A stretch of DNA of 64,000 nucleotides from NCBI GenBank assembly GCA_946902875.1, contig OX336343.1, positions 4,267,754-4,331,753 of the forward strand, written 5' to 3'. Shown piece after piece: positions 23,406-32,798 of this stretch. Position 1 is the stretch's first letter, and every line of letters starts with the position of its first letter. The translations under genes and the position numbers were made by a program. The stretch comes from Nematopogon swammerdamellus. Taxonomy: Eukaryota; Arthropoda; Insecta; Lepidoptera; Adelidae. The notes beneath the pieces are model-generated. The model was not told the origin of the DNA. It did not search any database and saw nothing but the letters and a program-made list of their open reading frames with translations.

Positions 23406-23520
23406 CTATTCGCAGGAAATCAAATAGGACACTCCCAGTTCTTATTTAATAATCTCTGTTTGGCAAACCTACGCTACGACTTCTTAGTTAATAATCTATG
23501 TTTGGCGTACCTGCGAATAG
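23406..23520. repeat. Third CTATTCGCAGG...CCTGCGAATAG module
   Basis: Bounded by the same inverted 11-mers, 115 bp apart. It encloses two direct copies of a TTAATAATCT(C/A)TGTTTGGC segment. Confidence 0.8.
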
Positions 23521-23756
23521 CCCTGCCCAACAGTCTATCTTTAATTATGAGATGGCGCATCTTTAGTTTTCCTGCTTATTAATAGATGGCGCAAACATTT
23601 TGATTAGTTCTGCTAGAATTTCTTACCATTATAGATGTCGCTATGGAATTTGAGATGATGGATTATTTTTTATTTATCTGTGATTGATGGATGACCCATG
23701 TTTGTTTAGTTTTCCGATTCATGATGGGCCATGGCACATAAAGATATCAAAACCAC

Positions 23757-23917
23757 CATAAATCGGTTGTGTTCTCCTCTAGTCCAGTATAGCCAGCAAT
23801 CCAGGGAAGTCTTCGGTATGGCACCTATCTTCTCGCAGGTGATATTGGCTGGTCGGAGAATGCGCTTTGGCCCCTTCGACTTAGCTACCCACACCGGATA
23901 ACATAAAAAAAAAAAAA
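23757..23917 (+). mobile_element. SINE family C 3' part
   Basis: CTCCTCTAGTCCAGTATAGC through GGCTGGTCGGAG to ATAACAT plus a 13-A tail. It matches the 3' half of 28021-28421. Confidence 0.8.
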
Positions 23918-24075
23918 TTGGTTGTCTGTAAAGTTGGTTCACGGACGATAGTTTTACAGACCTACCAAGTTATCTGTGAAGTGGCAGATCAGGAACTAAC
24001 AGAAGTGTCATTCGGCTGTCATATGTGTCAAAGCGTGTTCAGTTCGAGTTTTCTGTCTCTTTATAGCATTTTATC

Positions 24076-24700
24076 ATGCCGAAAGCTATTCACAGTGATG
24101 CTCGGAAAATAATCCTAAAAGTAAAATAGTTTTTGAAGAGGATCCTCGACAACAAGCGCCGATAATTCCATTTCATCAGATTTACAAAAGAATATAAACT
24201 GCTACAGTTTAGTGTTGTCAGTTGTAAACCAAATTTTTCCCACATAACAGATACATTTTAATTTGATGTTTTGTGATTCATTGAATTTTCAGGTGTAAGC
24301 AAAGGGGTCATTTCCAAAATTTTTAAGGAAAAGAACGCTGCAGAAGAAACACGTACAAAAGTTACAACAGCTGGTATAATATGGCAGACAAATAAAAATG
24401 GTTTTATTCATGTTGATTCATTTGACCGTGGGGTCATCTGAAGAAAAGTTCATAAATTGTACTCGGTGAGAAAAGAAATACCGACCTACGAATGGTTTCT
24501 GGATGTACTAGAAAAACAAGGAAAAACACGAAATAACTGCTTGGAGAGCCAGATATTCACAAGAAAAAAAGAAAAAAAAACCATCTAAAACAATATGCCT
24601 GGGGTGTGGCCTATTGATCACGACTATATAATACGTGTACAACTGAAATCACAGCGAAATCAAGTGATCATACTTATTGTAAACCAGGATTTGAATAAAC
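24076..24700 (+). pseudogene. Decayed DNA-transposase gene (Tc1/IS630-like)
   Basis: Frames around MPKAIHSDARKIILKVK (24076 on), GVSKGVISKIFKEKNAAE (about 24294) and KEIPTYEWFLDVLEKQG (about 24475) appear in order but are separated by stops and frameshifts. The helix-turn-helix-like first parts and the KVHKLY segment recall IS630/Tc1-related transposases of insects. No intact DDE triad was seen. The family call is tentative. Confidence 0.5.
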
Positions 24701-25077
24701 ACAATTATTTTTGAGTACATACACATTTTTTACATTGAAATTGTATCCTCTATTTATTTCACTATTTACGAATAAGATATTTGTTTATACCAATATTTGG
24801 TTTTTAGTTATTTTTAGCATAATATACTCGCATGCATAGTTTTGATAACAAGTAATAAAATCTATGGAGGAGGTTCAGCAGTAGACGTCTTCTGGCTGAT
24901 AATTGTAGCAAAATAGCTATTCTAAATAGTCAACCACATATTATGTAAAATATCTTGACTTAGGGCCCGGCCACATCACCACGGCGCGGCGGCGCGGCAC
25001 CGTCATCGCCCTGGCGCCGCGCCGCGCGCCGTGACAACACCGCAGTAGTAGTAAAGTTCCGGTGCAATCGTGAATGC

Positions 25078-25212
25078 CGCCGTTTTATTTGATATTACAC
25101 TCTCGAACCGTTCCTCTATTATGAATATCAATAAATCAGTATCAATATTGTTTGCACAAAGCAACATACGAACTGAACTGTTCGATAATGAAACATCAAA
25201 TAAAACGGGGAC
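25078..25212. mobile_element. Small foldback element
   Basis: CGTTTTATTTGATATTACAC..TCGAAC at the left pairs with GTTCGATAATGAAACATC..AAATAAAACG at the right. A GC-rich block (24965-25035) lies just outside. Confidence 0.6.
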
Positions 25213-25288
25213 ATCCACAACACTGGCAACAATGAAACGATGGCAGCGCACCACTCAGTTCACAGATAACTTGGTCGGTCTGTACCAA

Positions 25289-25327
25289 AGTTTGTATTAC
25301 GTCGCTGTCAGCGACGTAATACAAACT
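25289..25327. repeat. Near-perfect palindrome, 18-bp arms
   Basis: AGTTTGTATTACGTCGCT, three bases, then its exact reverse complement. Confidence 0.95.
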
Positions 25328-25332
25328 CTTTG

Positions 25333-25570
25333 AGTTTTACGTGATGACGTAGAATAATCGTAGTACATAGATCAAAGATCAGTAATTTCTATTTCCAGTA
25401 GAAAGATTAATCATCTTGTGACTGGCCATCAAAACTTCTGTTGTCTGATCTTGACAGTTTTACTTCCTAAGACGTTTCCATGGTAACTTTGAATAACAAC
25501 GCTACACGCTTTCGTGCGTGCGTGCAGCCGGTGCTCATCAATTTATAAGACGTGACGTCATCACGTCAAA
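25333..25570. mobile_element. Short TIR element, ACGTGATGACGT ends
   Basis: TTTTACGTGATGACGT at the left and ACGTCATCACGTCAAAA at the right form inverted ends about 235 bp apart. A related element with ACGTGATAACGTCAT / GACGTTATCACGTC ends lies at 45300-45575, sharing TCATCAATTTATAAGACG. Confidence 0.65.
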
Positions 25571-25637
25571 AAAAAAAAAGTAGATTAACTTCTACGGGGT
25601 CGCGTTCCGTTCCATTGATCACCAGCAGCACGAGTGT

Positions 25638-26150
25638 CTCGGGGCCAATTCTCTGTCTCTCAGTGACAGTTGTCCTCCTAAGAAAGCCGAAAGCGAACCA
25701 AGGGAATCCGATATTCGTTTGGTCGTTTATGTGATTTCGTGGGTCAGTGGTAAGAGTGTAGGATTTGTATTTTTGGCCAATTCTCTGTCTCTCAGTGACA
25801 GTTGTCCTCCTAAGAAAGCCGAAAGCTAACCAAGGGAATCCGATATTCGTTTGGTCGTTTATGTGATTTCGTGGCTCCGTGGTAAGAGTGTTCGACCTCA
25901 GATTTTTTGACCATGGGTTCGAATCCCTCAAAATTTTTAGTTTTTTTTTCTTTTTTAAGCAATGTTACGGTGTTTAAATTTTTTTAGGGTGTTTAGTTTT
26001 TTTTATAACCACCTAAGAATTATTTCCGGAAATTTCCGGGAAGGAGGAAGTTTGTATTTATACAAACTTCCTTCTCCTTTACTTCGGTAATCCAGAATTA
26101 TTTCCGGATTACCAACTGTCAGTGAGAGACGGAGAATTGGCCCCGAGCTA
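25638..26150. mobile_element. Foldback element carrying SINE D and a tandem duplication
   Basis: GGGGCCAATTCTCTGTCTCT near 25646 pairs with its complement near 26145 (arms about 36 bp). Inside, a segment of about 127 bp starting GCCAATTCTCTGTCTCTCAG is tandemly duplicated (25650-25776, 25777-25905). The second copy runs into a SINE D unit (GTTTGGTCGTTTATG, GGTTCGAATCCCTC, tail TTATAACCACCTAAG at about 26014). A small palindrome, GGAAGTTTGTA/TACAAACTTCC, lies at 26047-26072. Confidence 0.65.
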
Positions 26151-26345
26151 TTCGTCTATCAACATCAAAGATATAGATTTAGGATTTTGGGATAGGCAAA
26201 GGTATTATACCATGCAGCCTTGTCTGTTATTATATATATATTTTTTAAATTCTATATGTCTTCAATTGTTGTTAAAATAAATTCGTATAATGATGGGAAA
26301 TAAAACCAAAGAGTAATGTAGCTAAAACGGGTCTGGCATAGGAAA

Positions 26346-26527
26346 GAACAAAGGAAGTCTGCCTGCGCGGATCAGCTGATTGTAAAGATTGTAAACAAAT
26401 AGTATGGGTGAATGTTTTGGTGATGTTTTGGTGGTAAAAGAAATAACCAGGGTTAGTAGGTATATAATGTTGAGGCGGGCGCAATCAGCTGATCGCGCAG
26501 GCAGGCCAAAATCCACTTCCTTTGTTC
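26346..26527. repeat. Inverted repeat enclosing foldback core (copy 3)
   Basis: Arms 26346-26382 and 26482-26527 share GAACAAAGGAAGT and CTGCCTGCGCG plus ATCAGCTGATTG with their complements, apart from a 10-nt indel. The enclosed core reads GGTGATGTTTTGGTGG, AAATAACCAGGGTTA and ATGTTGAGGCGGGCG. It lies about 230 bp upstream of the ICT1 start codon, so it may fall in the promoter region. Confidence 0.75.
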
Positions 26528-26757
26528 TGTCATGTGCCGCTTGCTAAAACGCAGCCAACGACCGACAGACTGAAGTGTCAATTTTTTTTTTTTAAATGAG
26601 GTTATATTTTTTTTCTTTGTGAGTTGTGATCGATTGCTGACTGAAATTTGCATAATTTTTAAAAATTTATCTCACCACGAATCTTACGTAGAGGGTAGTT
26701 AGTAGTTAGTGGTTATTATATCTTTGGTGGGCTTGAATAAACGGTGAGGTGTTTTGA

Positions 26758-29700
26758 ATGAAAATGTTGTCGTGGGTAGGCGCGGGCGCGCTGGCGGCGG
26801 CGCGAGGGCGCGGCTTGCTACTGCTGAGGAGCGTGAGCAGTTTCAAGAGTTCCATCTCACTGGACGTGCTCTACCCGGGCAGTTCGCTCAAGCTCTCCAC
26901 GCCCTCCTTCGTGAGTATGAACTATGAATAATTCTTCATTTCCTACCTGACATGCTCATTAGGCAAACATTTAGTACAAAAAGCTCGAAAAGCTGAAATA
27001 CTCTGTACAATCTAGTTGACGCTGCTGGTCAGATGACGCCCCAATAAGCACTCCAAGCAACCGTTCAAATCGCTGTAACTGTGTAACTGTGGCCTAGTAA
27101 CTTGCTTTGTCCTTTGGCTTCTAAACCATTAAAGAGGTCACGCAGTTCCATGCCATTTTCGCCCCGCGGAAATTCGCAAAATTTGGGCCCTCACATAAAC
27201 TCCAATATTTGGTAAAATAATGAAGCCAGATCAATAAACTCTGGCTCTTATAGCCAATGAAACTACCCGCAAAACGATCTAAAATTAGTGAGGATTCACT
27301 TATTTAGAAGCACAGATGGATTTTTTAACTCCAGGAAAAACAAAACATGCTTGACATTTTTTTCCCAATGTTAATAACCTAAAATTGACAATTTCCCCAG
27401 ACATTCAAGTGGCATATTAATAACTAGGTTTTTTATATCATAAAAAAAAAAATTGTATGGGAACGTGATCAGTATCTGATACACATACACCCCTTAGCGT
27501 ATCGTTACCTACTATTGAAAGACCTTATATAATATGATGTGTGACAAATCTGTCACACATCATGACCGTATGTTATCCGTGTTTGATATCATGATGCTAG
27601 CTGTAGTCTGTGTACCGTCATCACAGATGGTGGAGGATAAGGAGAAGTTCTCGGGCTACATCCCGCTGCAGAAGCTGGAGCTGACATACTCGGCGAGCTC
27701 CGGCCCCGGCGGCATGAACGTTAACAAGGTCTCTCGCTCCGTACATTCATTAATTATTGCCACTCTTGTTGTTTTTAATCTAAAGTGCGGCCAAGGAGAA
27801 GCGATACCAAATGTATGAGACAGAGAGAACGAAACATTATGTGAAATGCACAAGATGGAATGAGATAGATACAGATTGTCAACTCCACGGTCGTGTTTTA
27901 GGTGAATAAACTTTTGTATCGCTTCTCCTTGGCCGCACTTTACCCAATTCAATTAATTTATTCTCTTTAGGTGACAATAGTTAGGTACACTTAGGTTTCA
28001 TTACATCACTTTAAAAAAAAGCGGCGGGTGGCCGAGTGGTTTGGGCATCGGCTTCTCATTCGAAAGGTCCGCGGTTCGAATCCGGTCGGCGTGTACCAAT
28101 GAGTTTTTTCTGACGAAAAAATGTACTGCATACCTACACCTGCTACTTCATCGTTCGGAACCGGTGTAAACCTGTAGGTCCCTTCCCCTGCCCCTTACTA
28201 GGTGGTAGGCTCAAATTGTAGCCGACTGCGTTGGTATCACCATACTGGATGTAAGTTGGCCGCATAGCAGCCTCGGTTGTGTTCTCCTCTAGTCCAGTAT
28301 AGCCAGCAATCCAGGGAAGTCTCCGGTATGGCACCTACCTTCTCGGAGGTGATATTGACTGGTCGGAGCATGCGCTTTGGCGCCTTCGACACAGCCAACC
28401 ATAATTATTACATAAAAAAAATCACAATCCCAGCAGCAAATAATGTGTGTTGATCTTTAGAAAGAGACAATTCGGTTGTAGAGCGCCGTCCCTGTCGCAC
28501 GAACTCGCACGTCTCTGTGCGACAGGGACGACACTCTACAGGTCTCTCTTTCTAAAGCTCGAGCAGGCTCTATCGAGTCGATAGAACCTTCCCGAGAATT
28601 CCCTTCCTTCGTATGAATGCACGAGTGAAAAATAAAATGTTTGTTTTTGCAGGTGCACACCAAGGTAGACCTGCGGTTCAAGCTCGCGCAGGCGTACTGG
28701 CTCCACCCCGACCTGCGCGATAAGCTCGCACACACTGTACGTACACTCCATAAAAAAAAAATCATCATCTTCTTTCTTGATTTTTTTTAAAAGCGCGACA
28801 TGTGGCGTCCTGCCACCGTTAAGTTTATCTATCTTTTGTATTCCCGTACATCTGTCATATCACAATATTTAAACTTCTCTTTCCGCCACTCACCTAGCAG
28901 TTATCATACCCCAAAGGTATCCTGTTAGAAGATGCCTAGAGGCATTAAGTGTTACCTTTGGTTCATATTCTATTTGAGTGCAATAAATGTATACAATACA
29001 ATACAGGTGTCTAACGACGCCCATGGACATTCGGTCATATGCGGGGGTTGCGAATGCCATGCCGGCCTGACAGGTGTCTAATTGTCTATTCGCACCCCTC
29101 TTGATGGACAGTTTCCGCATGTAGCTCGCTTTCTTGACCCGTTGTATCACCCCGGCTGCTGCTCCATCCAGCCCAGCACCTTCCAGAAGTCCTGCAGGCG
29201 GCCGACGTCCTTGCAGGCCTCTTGGAGTGTCATCCGCTCATTTGTCACCCCTTCGCACTGTAGTAGTATCTGGGATTGCGTTTCTTCAGCCCCCATGCAA
29301 CCCCTGCACAGAGGGGTTAACCCTCAAGTAGCAGTGGGCTGGGCACGTTAGCCGAAGAGAAGACGGCCGGGAGGATTGGAGGAAAACTTTAAGAGGCCTA
29401 TGTGTGGACGCATACACATCTCTCTTTTTTTAATCATTTGACGAAGTAATTTGACCATTTCTAGGTATTGATGCTACCTATCATAATTTTATTTTTATTG
29501 AAATACCAATGAATGTATGAAAAAATAATAATGAAATAATAATTGTATTTTTAACCTTTGACAGTTCTATTGATGCAAAGTATTTTAATGTTTAATTTAG
29601 TTGTATTGTTATTTCATGCACAAAACTGTACTTTTTTAATTTGTTTACTGTATTTTTTATTATTTTTTAGTTCATTAACAATTTGCTTATTAGGTATGTG

Positions 29701-31163
29701 TGTATATTATTGTTTAGGCTAGAACATAGTCAATTATTATTTCTTAGTCTCTTGCCATGTCTAAACCCAGGAAGTCACTATTAGCGCGCACTATTAGCAC
29801 GTTCGTGGCCTCTGCGGGCGGAGGCCGATAGATCTTTAAACTATTATCCCTGTTTTGTCTTCGTACTTAAACCACGCAATAAAACCTTATTAGATAAATA
29901 ATTCAATGCCATAAATAAAAAAGAGCTTTCGTAAATGTCGTTACTTTCAGAGATTGATTCACAACACTATACGTATTCCATTCGCGCTTTCCTCCCGGAG
30001 GCCACGAACGTACGCGCTGACTGTACAATAATTGTTAAAATGTTTGAATAAAATTTGTGACGGACTCAAGTGTACCGATGGTGCCTAAGACTGAAATGAA
30101 TAAATAAAAAACACACGCCGACTGACAGCATGCGCAACGTTACAGTACGCGAACAAGCTGACCAAGGAGGGCTACCTGGTGTTCAAGTCGGACCTGACGC
30201 GCTCGCAGCAACTGAACGTGGCCGACTGCCTGCAGAAGCTGCGCCAGGCCATCCGGCGCGCCGCCGCACCGCATCCCGCGCCCTCGCCCGAGACAGAGGA
30301 GAGGATGCGGAGACGGTATGTAGTGTCGCATCAGTGGCGATTCCTTTAAGTTCGCTAGGTTGGCGCCACCAAACCAAATAAAATGAATTCCACCATATCG
30401 AAAATGTGAAAAAATATTGGGGTTATGTTATTTATTATTTAAACCCATGATGAATAAGATAAAACGTCAATCCCGTTACATAATTTGAAATTTCGCGCGC
30501 ATCAAACGCGGGCGACGAATCAAGGCATTCATTGGCCGGTTGGCTACATTTAAAGCGCCATTGTATTCCATACAAGCGGCCGATGTCCCCCTGTCCCGCT
30601 GATCAGCCTTTCGAGTTGGCGCAGCCCGCATTTAGTGACACGATAGCGATATTCTTTGCTAAATTAGCAAGCTAGGTGTGTTGTATGTGCGTGTGTGTGC
30701 GCGCTGCTGTGCAGCGTGTGCGTGACTGCTTTGTAAACAAAAGCTTGCGAATTGATAGCTTCATATCCATATAATAATAATATACACGGTGTTGCAGTTG
30801 GGTCCATAATATTTTTAACTGACATAAGAGGTTATTCTATGTGAAACTAAATCATTTCTGTGGCGAAGAAATTTTTTTTGAAACAAAAAAAAAATTATTT
30901 TTTCCATAAAAATTTTAAATACCTATTCTCCTGTAGCCCGTTGTTATGGGCTGAAATCACGGAAGTCGTAGGTGATTTAGCCAACCGTGTCGGATTCCAT
31001 AAAAAAAACATTTTAAAAATGTGTGGCAAGGGTGGTGTATGGCCTTAGGCAATTTCCTCCAGTCAACCCGGTGGACCTAAATTTTTGCATGGAATCTGAA
31101 CCATGGAGCAGTGGGTGCATGTAGCGGCAGGACAGTGGGACTATAAGTGCGGGACCCGCACGG

Positions 31164-31208
<45 letters not shown>

Positions 31209-31425
31209 GGTGCCCAGCGTCTTGGGAAGGCGGGTGGGCCATTGTCCGCACTGAGACCTCAAGACGGTCCGTTGTACGTTGACCCGCACGGTATCACGAA
31301 TCTATACGGCATTCATGTGTACGTGTTGCAGACACGAGCGTGCGGCGCGTGAGCGTCTACTCGTGAAGAGGGCCGACTCGCAGAAGCGCGCGGAGCGGCA
31401 ACCGCCCACCGTGCACGACTTATGA
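26758..31425 (+). CDS. ICT1: Mitochondrial peptidyl-tRNA hydrolase ICT1 (mL62), complete
   Basis: Five exons: 26758-26910, 27627-27728, 28653-28736, 30146-30315 and 31332-31425, all GT-AG and phase-consistent, giving 200 residues (human protein 206). ICT1 is a class-I-release-factor-like hydrolase that sits in the mitochondrial large subunit and frees peptides from stalled ribosomes. Exon 1 encodes a basic, hydrophobic leader plus SISLDVLYPG. Exon 2 gives IPLQKLELTYSASSGPGG and NVNKV. Exon 3 gives KVDLRFKL. Exon 4 gives NVADCLQKLRQAI. The C-terminal tail is rich in R, K and E, as in the family. The odd point is residue 81: the catalytic GGQ motif reads GGM (codon ATG, 27714-27716). A second ATG two codons downstream of the first is also possible as the start. 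Confidence 0.93.
27430..27563. mobile_element. Half foldback element plus 30-bp palindrome in ICT1 intron 1
   Basis: CCCCTTAGCGTAT and GAAAGACCTTATAT match the right arm of the element at 57302-57799. It abuts a palindrome (27534-27563) with 13-bp arms ATGATGTGTGACA and a 4-nt loop, about 60 nt before the exon 2 acceptor. Confidence 0.65.
27781..27942. mobile_element. 162-bp MITE with TA ends, ICT1 intron 2
   Basis: TAAAGTGCGGCCAAGGAGAA at the left and its reverse complement at the right (arms about 27 bp). TA at both edges is consistent with a TA target duplication of the Tc1/mariner type. Confidence 0.85.
28021..28421 (+). mobile_element. Full-length SINE family C, ICT1 intron 2
   Basis: tRNA-like head with A-box GGCCGAGTGG and B-box GGTTCGAATCC. 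A core follows (CTGTAGGTCCCTTCCC, TTACTAGGTGGTAGGCTC) that resembles the SINE A body, then a distinct 3' half (CTCCTCTAGTCCAGTATAGC) and an A-tail. About 400 bp. Confidence 0.88.
28436..28620. mobile_element. GTGCGACAGGGACGAC foldback MITE
   Basis: TAGAGCGCCGTCCCTGTCGC pairs with GCGACAGGGACGACACTCTA around the loop CACGAACTCGCACGTCTCT. The outer arms contain AGAAAGAGACAATCCGG-like sequence and its complement. It ends about 40 bp before exon 3 of ICT1. Confidence 0.8.
28985..29425. repeat. LINE debris in ICT1 intron 3
   Basis: 28985-29125 is a reversed LINE 3' end (GTCTAACGACGCCCATGGAC, ATGCCATGCCGGCCTGACAG). 29150-29330 resembles another reversed LINE coding remnant. 29328-29425 is an internally deleted RTE-like C-terminus (AGCAGTGGGCTGGGCACGTT then GAGGATTGGAGGAAAA). 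The rest of this intron (29426-30145) shows no feature. Confidence 0.55.
30785..31009 (+). mobile_element. Half foldback MITE plus truncated SINE A tail, ICT1 intron 4
   Basis: ATACACGGTGTTGCAGTTGG begins one arm of the MITE that is complete at 36930-37213. It is cut by a SINE A 3' end (TTATGGGCTGAAATCACGG to CCAACCGTGTCGGATTCCAT plus A-tail). Confidence 0.65.
31162..31208. repeat. (GTT)n microsatellite, ICT1 intron 4
   Basis: About 15 uninterrupted GTT units, 120 bp before exon 5. A minus-strand reading gives a spurious polyglutamine. Confidence 0.95.
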
Positions 31426-31682
31426 TTCTACCAGTAAATTGATCGCAGTCACAATGTCTTGCGTCGAGACTTTGTCACTGCGCTCAATTTAGTAAACAAG
31501 TGAAGAGTGCTGGATTAGTGTTGACGGTGGAAGGGACAATATGCATTTTGCATTTCATAGGTAGTGAAGTATCATAGAAAAAAGAGTAAAATTTCTTTGC
31601 AAAATAACCCTTATGATTATGGATTTGTTGTAGTCGGGTAAAAAGTGTGAAGCCACGTACGTAGCTTGTTTATGGACATGAT

Positions 31683-31693
31683 AATAAAATAAA
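31683..31693 (+). terminator. Likely poly(A) signals of ICT1
   Basis: Two overlapping AATAAA hexamers about 260 nt after the ICT1 stop codon, before the next repeat begins. Confidence 0.6.
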
Positions 31694-31787
31694 TTACTTG
31701 TTATTTATATGTAAACTAGAAAATATAAACACTCACTAAAACAGAAAATCTTTTATTTTTAAACATAAAATTTATGGGAACTTAAAA

Positions 31788-31945
31788 CTGTAGGTCCTTT
31801 CCCTTCTTACCTTACTAAGTGGTAGGGTTTAACCCGCCCGGGTTGATACCACCGCACTGAATGAAAGTCGGTCGAAACGGCTATGCAAATAGTTCGTGTT
31901 TACCGTCCAGCTCAGTGTAGCCGGCACGACCGAAGGGAAACACAC
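31788..31945 (+). mobile_element. Truncated SINE A body
   Basis: CTGTAGGTCCTTTCCC to GCCGGCACGACCGAAGGGAA. It lacks the head, and its 3' end is replaced by the retrotransposon that follows, suggesting the LINE inserted into the SINE. Confidence 0.7.
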
Positions 31946-32798
31946 ACATGACCAAGGTATCATGGGCCCATCATGAAGAGAAGGCGCCTTGTCGGGGCGT
32001 GGTGGCTTGCGAGTGTCGAGTTTATCAACCGCTCTCGACCAGGTCCGGTGACTGGTTCGTGAGCGGTTGACGTAGCCGGACACTTTACCAAGAGCTTCTC
32101 CTGCGAGCATTGTAACGGGCAACAAAGCCGCGGTCTCAATCCAGCCCATCCTCACACCCCAGAACCCAACCCCCACCGGCTACCTATCTTACCCAATTCC
32201 ACCTTGCCCTCTCCTGGGTGGGGGGGAGTCTGGCAGTTGAGCACCTCCGATCCCGGGGTACACACATGGCCGACCTCGCGGGAGTGCAACATACTGCTTC
32301 GGCTGCCCCTCATCCTACAAGACGCATGCGATGCTGTGGTCAAGTCGCTGCGCCCCCGCCATCGCTAAGATATGCTGGATGGCAGGGCTATTGACCACCC
32401 ACGTGTGTACCGCCGTGCGTGGAGACCCGTAAGGGTGGGCTGTGGTGTCTGGCAGGATGAGGAAGCCCCAACACTCCTGCTTTGGCATCACGCCGCTCAC
32501 CCAAAACGGGAGGCCGTGTACAGCCGAACACGGTCAACCGGCGGAAACTAGTCCGTCCTCAACGACTAGAATCGGTTAGGATCTCGCGGCCAAACGGGGG
32601 ATGCAGCGGGGTGGGAGGACGCACGGCGTGTCCCACCCTTCCCTGCTCGTGTCTTTCTGGTCGCGGGTGACTATACCCGCTAGTTAACCCTGGGGCCAGG
32701 CGCAATGCTCGATGGGCAGCAGCGCGTCTGGCCTCCCTAGTTAAGGACTCCGTGGCGGGTGGGGATGCTAGCGGGCGAGACAAACCAAAAAAAACCAA

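Noticed and set aside
25870..25930. tRNA gene (GGTTCGAATCC B-box)
   Set aside because: Same sequence recurs with a fixed 3' tail at 10.1 and 38.7 kb; SINE D.
28021..28100. tRNA gene with A- and B-boxes
   Set aside because: It is the head of a complete SINE C with body and A-tail.
31077..31289. Polyglutamine protein on the minus strand
   Set aside because: Arises from the (GTT)n microsatellite in an ICT1 intron.
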